From assembly GCA_030620915.1 (NCBI GenBank), contig JAUXIR010000130.1:1-5614 (forward strand): a stretch of DNA of 5,614 bases. The letters are read 5' to 3'. Shown one piece after another: positions 1 to 5,381 of the stretch. A program made the translations under genes and the position numbers. The notes beneath the pieces were generated by a model that saw nothing but the letters and a program-made list of their open reading frames with translations, made no database searches and was not told where the DNA came from. Position 1 is the first letter of the stretch. Each line of letters opens with the position of its first letter. This DNA is from Geopsychrobacter sp. Lineage in GTDB: Bacteria > Desulfobacterota > Desulfuromonadia > Desulfuromonadales > Geopsychrobacteraceae.

Positions 1-1
1 C

Positions 2-1218
2 CTGACCCGTTATGCCTGGTTACAAACCGACATCGATTGTCAGCGTGAGCAGCCGGTTCAAGATTCAGCTGCGGAAGCAATTGCCATCGCAACCACTGGT
101 CTGCTCAGCGCAATCCAACCCGAGTTGGCGGCCAGTTTACCCATGCAGCAGGAACTTATTTCTGAGCTAACCGGGGAGATCGGTGCCGCGAAGGAGGCTT
201 CTGAAACAGAGGGCTCGGTCGCAAGCCGATCCCAGACCCTACCGACTCCGCCCGATCTGCAGCACCACAGCATCTGGACCCGCCCAGGTGCGATCATCGG
301 ATTCGGCTTGTTGCTGCCGCTCGGCCTGTTAGCCAGGTTTGGCGAGGTCAACAGTTGGCTCGGGCTCTTGATCGCAAAAGGATTTTCATCCGGCGCCCTC
401 AGCGGACTACTGGCGACATGTTTCTTTATCGGTGGATTTCGCCTGTTGCAACTCAAGCGACTGATCCAAAACACTCCGACCAGCAAGATCCGCTCGATCG
501 CCATGGGCCGGGTCGAGGTTCACGGCAGCGCGCAGCGACAGTATGCGCTCATTTCGCCGATGACAAATATCGCCTGCGTCTACGACCGTCTGGTCCGAAC
601 CGGAAGAACAACTGGGTTGTCAGCAGCATCACCAGCAGCGGGCATGTCCCCTTCTGGATCGAGGATGAGACAGGCCGCGTCAGCGTTGACCCCAGCTCGG
701 CAACGGTCAAGGCCGGCCACCGTCAGGAGAGTTATGGCGATGGAGGAGTCACCTTCGCTGGCTTCAACAGTCCGGACGTAAAATGGGTTGAAGAGATGAT
801 TTACGATGGTGCGCTGGTCTATGTGCTGGGCGAAGCACAGGTCAAGAAAAGCGGCCGTGCGCCACTCCGGCAGCGGCGCGCCGAAGCACTGCGCCGCACC
901 AAGCAGGACACCCACAAACTCGCCAGCTACGACACAGACAGGGATGGCAAGATCGACGAGAGCGAATGGCAGGCAGCGCGTGATGAGGTCGATCGACAGT
1001 TGCTTCGCGAGGACCTTGACGACAGCAGTCAACGCAAGCGCCAGGAAGACCAGGTAGTGATCAGCAAGCCCCGCCACCGTGGGTTGCCCTTCGTCATCGC
1101 CGAAACCGCCTCCGAGGCTAAATTGACAGGCCGCTATGCCTGGGCGACCGGGCTTCTATTTACCGCCGCCAGTGCCTGCAGTGGCTTAAGTGTCTGGCTG
1201 CTACTGCGAAACTTTTAA
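2..1218 (+). CDS. GIDE-domain (MULAN-like) membrane protein with EF-hand insert; 5' end outside window, frameshifted near 601
   Basis: The frame is open from base 2, so the true start lies upstream. Reading bases 2-601 in one frame and 601-1215 in the next gives about 405 residues. Two hydrophobic segments (about 287-343 and 386-450) precede the motif NTPTSKIRSIAMGRVEV at 470, typical of the GIDE domain of mitochondrial E3 ligase MULAN and its bacterial homologues. Further GIDE-like pieces follow: CVYDRLVRT, FWIEDETGRVSVDP and VYVLGEA (ending about 840). A canonical EF-hand loop, DTDRDGKIDESE (931-966), then sits in a charged insert of roughly 80 residues. The GIDE-like end GLPFVIAETASEAKL and a third membrane segment (1135-1206) come last. 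No RING finger is visible, as is usual in bacteria, so ubiquitin ligase activity should not be assumed. The lemA gene follows by 63 bases, a known pairing. The family call is good; the role is unknown. The break may be a sequencing error or a real mutation. Confidence 0.8.
596..606 (+). other. Frameshift site in the GIDE-domain gene (apparent one-base deletion)
   Basis: GIDE-like sequence runs in frame 2 up to the codon for T at 599-601 (ending CVYDRLVRT). It continues in frame 1 from 601 (RKNNWVVSSITSSGHVPFW). Adding one C to the CC pair at 600-601 would give T-R-K-N-N-W with no break, so one missing base is the simplest explanation. I see no heptameric slippery sequence of the X-XXY-YYZ kind, so programmed frameshifting is less likely. 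Both downstream halves keep family-like residues, which fits a very recent mutation or a base-calling error. Confidence 0.75.
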
Positions 1219-1269
1219 AAAATCGACAGCTAAATCGATTAAACTTACGGCTTCAATCCCGTATCAAAC

Positions 1270-1276
1270 AAGGAGG
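1270..1276 (+). promoter_or_regulatory. Shine-Dalgarno site of lemA
   Basis: The perfect anti-16S match AAGGAGG lies 5 bases before the ATG at 1282 and fixes that start. It suggests that lemA is strongly translated. A short inverted repeat (AATCGA 1221-1226, TCGATT 1235-1240) lies between the upstream stop codon and this site. It has no T-run and is too weak to call a terminator, so read-through from the GIDE gene is plausible. Confidence 0.8.
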
Positions 1277-1281
1277 AATTT

Positions 1282-1851
1282 ATGACCGGATGGATCGTAC
1301 TTGGCGTGCTGGTACTGATGATTGTCCTGGTGGTGCTCTACACCATCGTCATCTACAACGGCTTTATCGCGATGAAAAACAGTATCGAACGTGACTGGAG
1401 CAATATCGATGTCATGCTCAAGCAACGTTACGACGAACTGCCGAAGCTGATCAAGGTTTGCGAAGGCTACATGCAGCACGAGCAGAAGACCCTGGAAGCG
1501 GTGATCAAGGCTCGTTCGGCGGTCGGCAGTGCGGGCAGCGAAAATCAGAAGCTGGCCGCACAAAATGCCTTAAGTGAAACCCTTAAATCACTCTTCATGG
1601 TGGTAGAGCGCTATCCGGAGCTCAAGGCCGACACCGGCTTCCGTCAGCTCTCAAACCGGATAACCGAACTCGAAGATCAGAACGCCGATCGCCGCGAACT
1701 GGTTAACGCCGCCGTAACCATCTACAACACCCGGCTCGAACAATTCCCCGATGTCATCGTGGCCCGCCTGTTCAACTTTACCGCCCGTCAACTATGGAAG
1801 ATCGATGCGGCACACCGCCAGGATGTCGAGGTCAATTTTTCTCGCGGTTGA
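1282..1851 (+). CDS. lemA: LemA family membrane protein
   Basis: This 189-residue protein has the normal LemA length and layout. One N-terminal membrane helix (about residues 4-27) is followed by a long helical domain. Family landmarks are YNGFIAMKNSIERDWSNID (about 31-49), the MLKQRYDELPKLIKVCEGY stretch (about 50-68, matching the usual LKRRxDLIPNLV...Y), and the C-terminal TIYNTRLEQFPDVIVARLF (about 153-171, matching the usual YN...FP...VA..F). LemA proteins are anchored in the inner membrane. Their molecular role is poorly defined; the name comes from a Listeria peptide antigen and not from the unrelated Pseudomonas kinase. The gene probably shares a transcript with the GIDE gene upstream, since the gap is 63 bases without a terminator. 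A strong hairpin follows 35 bases after its stop. Confidence 0.93.
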   Translation: MTGWIVLGVLVLMIVLVVLYTIVIYNGFIAMKNSIERDWSNIDVMLKQRYDELPKLIKVCEGYMQHEQKTLEAVIKARSAVGSAGSENQKLAAQNALSETLKSLFMVVERYPELKADTGFRQLSNRITELEDQNADRRELVNAAVTIYNTRLEQFPDVIVARLFNFTARQLWKIDAAHRQDVEVNFSRG

Positions 1852-1884
1852 GTCTAAATTTTTACTCCATATAGGTCGATAATA

Positions 1885-1921
1885 AGAGGAGGTCTGTCAC
1901 ACGATGTAACAGACCTCCTTT
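1885..1921 (+). terminator. Probable intrinsic terminator after lemA
   Basis: A perfect 11-bp stem is formed by AGGAGGTCTGT (1887-1897) and ACAGACCTCCT (1909-1919), and is extendable outward by a G-T and an A-T pair. The 11-base loop can pair further internally. The downstream T-run is short (TTT at 1919-1921), so termination efficiency is uncertain. The position 35 bases after the lemA stop supports the call. The stem's left arm itself contains an AGGAGG, but no start codon follows at a suitable distance. Confidence 0.7.
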
Positions 1922-1944
1922 AAACGCTCCAGGGACGGAGAATC

Positions 1945-1950
1945 GAAGGG
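1945..1950 (+). promoter_or_regulatory. Shine-Dalgarno site supporting the TTG start of the J-domain gene
   Basis: GAAGGG lies 8 bases before the TTG at 1959. No ATG or GTG occurs in frame between the upstream stop (TAG at 1872-1874) and this TTG. The J domain begins within a few residues of it, so the rare start codon looks correct. Confidence 0.6.
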
Positions 1951-1958
1951 TTTTCCGT

Positions 1959-2540
1959 TTGACGACCAGTAATCACTATCAACTGCTCGGCGTTGCGCAT
2001 ACTGCCGACCGTCGCACTATCCGCGCGGCCTATCGCAAGGCACTGCGGCTTCACCATCCGGACGCCAATGCCGGCAGCCGCGAAGGAGAGCCGCTCCTGC
2101 TCCAGGTGATCACAGCGGGCCGGGTGCTCAGCGATCCACAGCAGCGCGCGCGCTACGATCAACAGTTCGAGAAACGGCCTCAGCAACAGCCGCGTAAACC
2201 CTCGATAAAGACCCCGCCACGCCGCGTCTCCTATCAAAGGCTGCTACTGGGCTGCATAAAAATACTGCACAGCGGCAAACGGGCCTGCCGTATTTTTTTC
2301 AATGCCGACCAAGCCAAGACCACTGAGGCGCGCGCGGCCGGGCAGCGTAAGCGCAATCCACCCGGATTCAACTTCTATCTTCATCTGGCAATAAACGGAA
2401 ATAATCTGCACCAGTATCAGCGCGGGGCAGACGGGATCTACCGCAAGAGTTCGCAGCAGTCCGGCCAACAAAAGCTGAGGACCTGGCGCAACCGAACCGC
2501 GGTCTGGTTGCTGATTGGGATTATGCTGTGGCGGGGCTAA
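1959..2540 (+). CDS. J-domain (DnaJ-like) co-chaperone with C-terminal membrane tail
   Basis: The 193-residue product starts with a J domain (about residues 5-70). Its parts are NHYQLLGV, the helix II stretch TIRAAYRKALRLHHPD, the catalytic HPD triad at residues 33-35, and the closing VLSDPQQRARYDQQFE. HPD is the element that stimulates Hsp70 (DnaK) ATPase in this family. There is no Gly/Phe-rich region, no zinc-finger CxxCxGxG repeat and no DnaJ C-terminal substrate domain, so it is not DnaJ itself but a minimal J protein. A basic, Pro/Gln-rich linker (about 71-90) leads to a domain I do not recognise, with the stretch PPGFNFYLHLAINGNNLHQY. It ends in a short hydrophobic segment, TAVWLLIGIMLW, which could anchor it in the membrane with the J domain in the cytoplasm. 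It lies beyond the lemA terminator, so it probably has its own promoter. No terminator follows closely. Confidence 0.85.
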   Translation: MTTSNHYQLLGVAHTADRRTIRAAYRKALRLHHPDANAGSREGEPLLLQVITAGRVLSDPQQRARYDQQFEKRPQQQPRKPSIKTPPRRVSYQRLLLGCIKILHSGKRACRIFFNADQAKTTEARAAGQRKRNPPGFNFYLHLAINGNNLHQYQRGADGIYRKSSQQSGQQKLRTWRNRTAVWLLIGIMLWRG

Positions 2541-3032
2541 CGACGGAAGAGTATACTGCTTTGCCAGCGCATGCGGCGCAGGCTGCGGGAACCGAACTGA
2601 AGTGGGCAGCTGACCTTTTCAGCATTCTTACGACCAAGGTGGCGTAGGATTGACTTGAGCATTAAAGTTTCGAATTCCTTGAAGGGTAAATTTTCACTTG
2701 TATGTATTGGTGCAAAACTTAGAGCGATAAAAGGACCCGGTCAAGCGCTTTTTCGGCCAAAATACTGTTCCAAATATTGCAAAACCGGGTTTGGGGCGAT
2801 TTACCGACAAAGGTGGCCAATATCCTCACATCCATCTCCCTCTCAGGCATTTTACAGACCCAACACAAATCTCACTATCCCTTTTAATTTCAGCTGGTTA
2901 ATTGTTTGGACTTGCTCTTTTCCGTCGATCGTTCAAAAATGGCTTAGTCGGTATTTTTTTTGGCCATTTTGTTTTACAAATACATATTTTTTTGAAAAAA
3001 AAACCATGTTCGATGGTGTTTTCCCATGTTTC
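2541..3032 (+). other. AT-rich spacer of about 490 bases without a convincing gene
   Basis: An open frame spans 2655-3041 in phase with the downstream small gene. Its composition (many aromatic residues, Lys and Ser, no domain) and its lack of a Shine-Dalgarno sequence suggest chance. Visible structure includes an inverted repeat ACCCGGT (2735-2741) / ACCGGGT (2784-2790), and GGCCAAAATAC (2755-2765) facing a T-expanded complement, GTATTTTTTTTGGCC (2951-2965). There is also an extreme homopolymer block, T7-G-A9, at 2987-3003. The block just before the 3042 gene could act as an AT-rich promoter or leader element. I could not place a good sigma-70 promoter with confidence. The first 110 bases are GC-rich and stay open in a second frame up to a TAG at 2647-2649, probably by chance. 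Confidence 0.5.
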
Positions 3033-3041
3033 GGAGAGGCT

Positions 3042-3233
3042 ATGAGTGAGAACCAAACCGACCAACGCAAAATGTGTGAACTTCACGCGGCCGGGTTGAT
3101 GGAGGAGGTTGACCAGCGTTGCACCAACCCTGAGTTTGTCTGTGGCAAATGTCGGCGCAAGGCGAATCGCGCCGAATATCTGCACAACCCCCTGCCGCTC
3201 AAAAAATCGACTGGCGATAACTTCTGGGGCTGA
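3042..3233 (+). CDS. Small C-x2-H / C-x2-C putative zinc-binding protein
   Basis: This gene encodes 63 residues. The start is ATG 3042, backed by GGAGAGG at 3033-3039; an upstream in-frame ATG at 3006 lacks such a site. Potential metal ligands are C12-x2-H15, C27, C34-x2-C37 and H48, in the contexts MCELHAAGL and FVCGKCRRKANR. From memory, similar short proteins with CELH...CGKCGR.A occur in Desulfuromonas/Geobacter relatives, where a later Cys often stands where H48 is here; I could not check this. Zinc binding is therefore likely, but no reaction or partner can be named. It lies 29 bases before the thioesterase gene and probably shares its transcript. Whether it regulates, stabilises or merely accompanies that gene is unknown. 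Confidence 0.75.
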   Translation: MSENQTDQRKMCELHAAGLMEEVDQRCTNPEFVCGKCRRKANRAEYLHNPLPLKKSTGDNFWG

Positions 3234-3262
3234 GATCGGGATTCAGGGAAAGCGGGAGATCA

Positions 3263-3667
3263 ATGGATAAGATCAAGGATTTCTTTACCGAGCAGGATCG
3301 GTTTGCCCGACACATCGGCATTGAGTTAATCAAAGTTGAAGCCGGGAAAGCCTGGGCCAAACTGGATATTCAGCCCTGCCATATGAATGGAGCCAAAACG
3401 GTTCATGGTGGAGCAATCTTCACCCTGGCCGACTTCGCCTTCGCCGTCGCTTCCAACTCCCACGGCAGCCTCGCCATGGGGATCAACACCAGCACCAACT
3501 TTATCAACCCCGCCACCAGCGGGACCCTGTTTGCCGCAGCCGAAGAGATCTCGCTCAACAACAAACTCGGCACCTATCAGGTGCGGGTCACCGATCAGAA
3601 CGACAGGCTGATTGCGCTGTTTCAGGGCACCGCGTACCGCAAGACAGATTCGATCATCCCTAAGTAA
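3263..3667 (+). CDS. PaaI-family hotdog-fold acyl-CoA thioesterase
   Basis: The 134-residue product is of typical length for the PaaI family, which hydrolyses acyl-CoA thioesters in the cytoplasm, usually as a tetramer. The signature runs HMNGAKTVHGGAIFTLADFA (residues 40-59). It contains N42 and the H48-G49-G50 motif, and the acidic residue D57 at the family's catalytic Asp/Glu position. SNSHG and the central hotdog strands (GINTSTNFINPATSGTLFA) follow. PaaI itself acts on hydroxyphenylacetyl-CoA in phenylacetate breakdown, but no other paa gene is visible. The substrate is therefore open, and a general proofreading or aromatic/fatty acyl-CoA role is equally possible. The ATG at 3263 has GGGAG at 3254-3258, 4 bases upstream, which is slightly close. 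The gene is probably co-transcribed with the small gene at 3042. No clear terminator follows in the next 110 bases on this strand. Confidence 0.9.
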   Translation: MDKIKDFFTEQDRFARHIGIELIKVEAGKAWAKLDIQPCHMNGAKTVHGGAIFTLADFAFAVASNSHGSLAMGINTSTNFINPATSGTLFAAAEEISLNNKLGTYQVRVTDQNDRLIALFQGTAYRKTDSIIPK

Positions 3668-3784
3668 CCTTTTGCCGGGATGGGCTTACAAAATTACACC
3701 CGAAGGATCGCTGCCAGCCCTTATGGATCGTGCTGCCCCAGGAGCTCGGCACTGTATGCCTCTTATACATCAGCGCAAAACAAG

Positions 3785-3815
3785 AATGGCCACCCGCATT
3801 TCCGAGGTGGCCATT
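3785..3815 (-). terminator. Hairpin, probable terminator of the minus-strand Rha remnant
   Basis: A perfect 10-bp stem is formed by AATGGCCACC (3785-3794) and GGTGGCCATT (3806-3815) with an 11-base loop. Read on the minus strand it is followed by a T-rich tail, CTTGTTTTG. It lies 28 bases past the minus-strand stop of the Rha-like remnant, which fits that gene's original terminator. On the + strand the tail is only TTTCC, but the stem could also stop transcription coming from the thioesterase gene. Confidence 0.6.
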
Positions 3816-3843
3816 TCCAGGTCTGAACCTGTTTAGCGTTGGG

Positions 3844-4177
3844 TTAGCGGATTGTTTGATCTTCAATAACGGCGGGGCCTTCGGCGATGATGCCGCTCAT
3901 GTCGATGCCGGTGAGGCGTTCGACCAGTTCGATTCCGGCCTAGTTGGGTTTCATCACCAGCTTGGTTAGATCGAGGATGTAGTGGATATCCAACCCTTCG
4001 GGGGCATTGGTGCGGCGGCTGTGGTGATTTCGATCTAGCGACGTTCGCCTTGCGCTTCGAACAGCGCCTTTTCCATGGCGTTGAAAGCGGCGATGAACCT
4101 CTCTTTAACGCGGCTGCTTTTTTGCCGGTGTAGCTCATGGCGATAAAGCTGAAGCCATCGCGAGTGGGATTGAACAT
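3844..4177 (-). pseudogene. Decayed remnant of a Rha-type phage regulatory protein
   Basis: Reading the minus strand from 4177, the first segment gives FNPTRDGFSFIAMSYTGKKA. After a one-base loss near 4102-4106, the next frame continues with ERFIAAFNAMEKALFEAQGE. The pattern TRDGF..(L/I)AM..TGKKA...K..(F/Y)I.AFN.ME is characteristic of phage Rha/antirepressor-like proteins. A TAG stop lies at 4035-4037. Another shift near 4000 leads to GLDIHYILDLTKLVMKPN, then a TAG at 3940-3942. Beyond it AGIELVERLTGIDMSGIIAE runs to a TAA at 3844-3846. There are thus at least two frameshifts and two nonsense codons. The N-terminal half is not recognisable upstream of 4177, and there is no Shine-Dalgarno sequence before the ATG there. 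In the family, Rha proteins regulate phage development; this copy cannot make a normal product. It is the only trace of a prophage here. Confidence 0.72.
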
Positions 4178-4288
4178 TGGCTGCTGAATCGACCATGAAA
4201 GAAAGTGGCCGTGCTTTTATATTTTATTAGTTTTCTCCAAAAAAATCTATTTGCTGCTATCCTGTCAACTCCTCTATTAAAAAACCCT

Positions 4289-4295
4289 AAAGGAG
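4289..4295 (+). promoter_or_regulatory. Shine-Dalgarno site of the 130-residue gene
   Basis: AAAGGAG lies 8 bases before the ATG at 4304 and selects that start over an upstream in-frame GTG at 4205 that has no such site. A weak promoter-like pair (TTGCTG 4251-4256, TATTAA 4275-4280, spacing 18) precedes it but matches consensus too poorly to call. Confidence 0.75.
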
Positions 4296-4303
4296 ACAGT
4301 GCT

Positions 4304-4696
4304 ATGTCGATGCCAAACCTCTGGTGCGAAATACCCGATGTCGATAACATCAGGACGCCACAATCAATGCTAGCCGAGCAAGGAGATATGCTCAGCGAAA
4401 TGACGAATGAGCGTCTACGCTGCCGGATCACCAAGGTCCAGCAAAACCAAATGTTCAACTACGATTTTGCAATCGTAGCTCCATCCCTGGCCAACTACTC
4501 ACAAAAGATCATCAAGGTCGTCCATAGTATGACTATCTACCCGGCGACGCTCTACCATGAGCAGTCGGGGGAGGAGTACACCGCCCATAACGATGATGAG
4601 TTCATGACCCACCTTGGTGGCATCCTGGCTTCTGCCGAGAACCGCTTGGTCATCGCTGGACTCAACGCCCAGGTTCGCCTTGCCGAAGAGGACTGA
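4304..4696 (+). CDS. Hypothetical protein, 130 residues, family not recognised
   Basis: The strong ribosome site and ATG at 4304 give a 130-residue, acidic, apparently soluble protein without signal peptide or membrane helix. The N-terminal part (about 1-45) is polar. A central part, MFNYDFAIVAPSLANYSQKI (50-69), leads into strand-like sequence (KVVHSMTIYPATLYHEQSGE, 71-90). An acidic turn follows and then a helix-like end, DDEFMTHLGGILASAENRLV (97-116). The order 'strand with YP, short acidic stretch, EF...L..IL.S' is one I associate with uncharacterised bacterial proteins, but I cannot name a family. There is one cysteine at position 8 and one at 40, with no metal or catalytic motif. Both neighbours are separated by more than 120 bases, so it looks monocistronic. 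Next to a prophage remnant it could be acquired cargo, but nothing in the sequence proves that. Confidence 0.75.
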   Translation: MSMPNLWCEIPDVDNIRTPQSMLAEQGDMLSEMTNERLRCRITKVQQNQMFNYDFAIVAPSLANYSQKIIKVVHSMTIYPATLYHEQSGEEYTAHNDDEFMTHLGGILASAENRLVIAGLNAQVRLAEED

Positions 4697-4867
4697 AAAA
4701 AAACTCAACGAAGTGAAATAGTGACAGGGTCCGGCCAAGACACTTTTGATGTAAGTTTTCTTCGTCCGCAAGCTGTGGAAACGGCTATTTATTGTTTTTG
4801 TGCTTTCTAAATCTCGCTTTTTATCTTATTGGGCTTCATTCTTTAAGAGCCAGAGGAGTTTCGATTC

Positions 4868-5095
4868 ATGCTTGAAAAAGATCAATACTGTCCGCGTTTT
4901 GGGGAAATTGCAGTCGAAAAAGGTTTTTTGAATGTTGAACAGCTTCACCAGGCGATGAGAGAGCAGGTGGATGAGGACCTTGCTAATCGCCCTCATCGAG
5001 TCTTGGGGGCCATCTGTTTTGAACATGATTGGATGTCACCAGAGCAGATTGATGAGGTGCTGTATATCATGTTCAAAAATAATAAATCCAGATAG
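4868..5095 (+). CDS. Small stand-alone MshEN-like protein (possible c-di-GMP-binding type)
   Basis: This gene encodes 75 residues. The ATG at 4868 has GAGGAG at 4853-4858, 9 bases upstream. Residues 10-33 (R10-F-G ... G19 ... L26 ... Q33) closely follow the 24-residue MshEN motif RLGxx(L)(L)xxG(L)(L)xxxxLxxxLxxQ, which binds cyclic di-GMP in the N-terminal domain of MshE-type ATPases. Residues 45-68 repeat the same spacing (L46-G47 ... M56 ... I61 ... L65) but replace the key R, G and Q by V45, D54 and M68. The whole protein is thus one tandem MshEN-like unit without any ATPase attached. I recall similar short proteins in Geobacter-like bacteria, but could not check. Ligand binding is an inference, and the decayed second half may prevent it; a purely structural role is possible. 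A hairpin lies 42 bases downstream. Confidence 0.75.
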   Translation: MLEKDQYCPRFGEIAVEKGFLNVEQLHQAMREQVDEDLANRPHRVLGAICFEHDWMSPEQIDEVLYIMFKNNKSR

Positions 5096-5137
5096 AGCTG
5101 CTGCTAAAACACTGGATGATCAGTTCCTTATGGTTTA

Positions 5138-5167
5138 ACTGTAAGAACAATCTTATGTTCTTACAGT
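5138..5167 (+). terminator. Perfect 12-bp hairpin, possible terminator or protein-binding palindrome
   Basis: ACTGTAAGAACA (5138-5149) and TGTTCTTACAGT (5156-5167) pair perfectly around a 6-base loop, ATCTTA. It lies 42 bases past the stop of the MshEN-like gene, the expected place for its terminator. No T-run follows and the stem is AT-rich, which weakens the case for intrinsic termination. The symmetry would also suit an operator for a dimeric regulator controlling the downstream region, or a 3' end stabiliser. Confidence 0.5.
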
Positions 5168-5207
5168 GCTATCGGCACTTCTTTAACAACTAACATGGAA
5201 ACTACTT

Positions 5208-5381
5208 ATGTTGAATAGTCGTTCAGTCGCTTCAAGGTGTAGCAATTGCCAGCAAACAAATAACGTCTCGTTAAACAGTTTCGTTGGACATGATTAAAAG
5301 TTTAAAAAATCAGCTATTGAGGTATGTCAAACATGTCGCTCGAATTTTGTTGTCACGCTTGACGAATCATCGATTATATAA
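5208..5381 (+). pseudogene. Zinc-ribbon-like small reading frame interrupted by TAA
   Basis: From ATG 5208 (weak GGAA 7 bases upstream) the frame reads 29 residues containing RCSNCQQTNNVSLNSFVGHD and then hits TAA at 5295-5297. The same frame continues with KFKKSAIEVCQTCRSNFVVT to a second TAA at 5379-5381. Counted through the stop, the pattern is C11-x2-C14-x25-C40-x2-C43. This is the spacing of a four-cysteine zinc ribbon, with hydrophobic-polar alternation on both sides. A single base change from TAT or TAC (Tyr) would explain the break. TAA is not a recoding codon for selenocysteine or pyrrolysine. It could be a real nonsense mutation, a sequencing error or chance. It overlaps the start of the frame at 5290, so both cannot be ordinary genes as drawn. 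Confidence 0.45.

Noticed and set aside
355..600. Start of the frame-1 open frame at 355 as an independent gene
   Set aside because: Before about 601 this frame gives no GIDE-like sequence, while frame 2 does. The segment is a shadow of the frameshifted GIDE gene.
1221..1240. AATCGA/TCGATT inverted repeat between the GIDE gene and lemA as a terminator
   Set aside because: It has only 6 AT-rich pairs and no T-run, too weak to support termination.
2541..2649. Frame-2 extension past the J-protein stop (LTTEEYTALPAH...) suggesting a frameshifted longer protein
   Set aside because: The J-protein frame ends naturally with a hydrophobic tail and the frame-2 upstream part has no domain character. 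It is most likely chance openness in GC-rich DNA.
2655..3041. N-terminal extension of the small Cys/His protein to ATG 2655 (192 residues in all)
   Set aside because: It is AT-rich and low in protein character, has no Shine-Dalgarno sequence, and a good ribosome site directly precedes ATG 3042.
3660..3969. Open frames on both strands across 3660-3969 as genes
   Set aside because: They have no ribosome site and no domain, and they overlap the Rha remnant and its terminator hairpin.
5208..5381. Stop-codon recoding in the CxxC frame
   Set aside because: The internal stop is TAA, for which no standard bacterial recoding is known; mutation or error is simpler.
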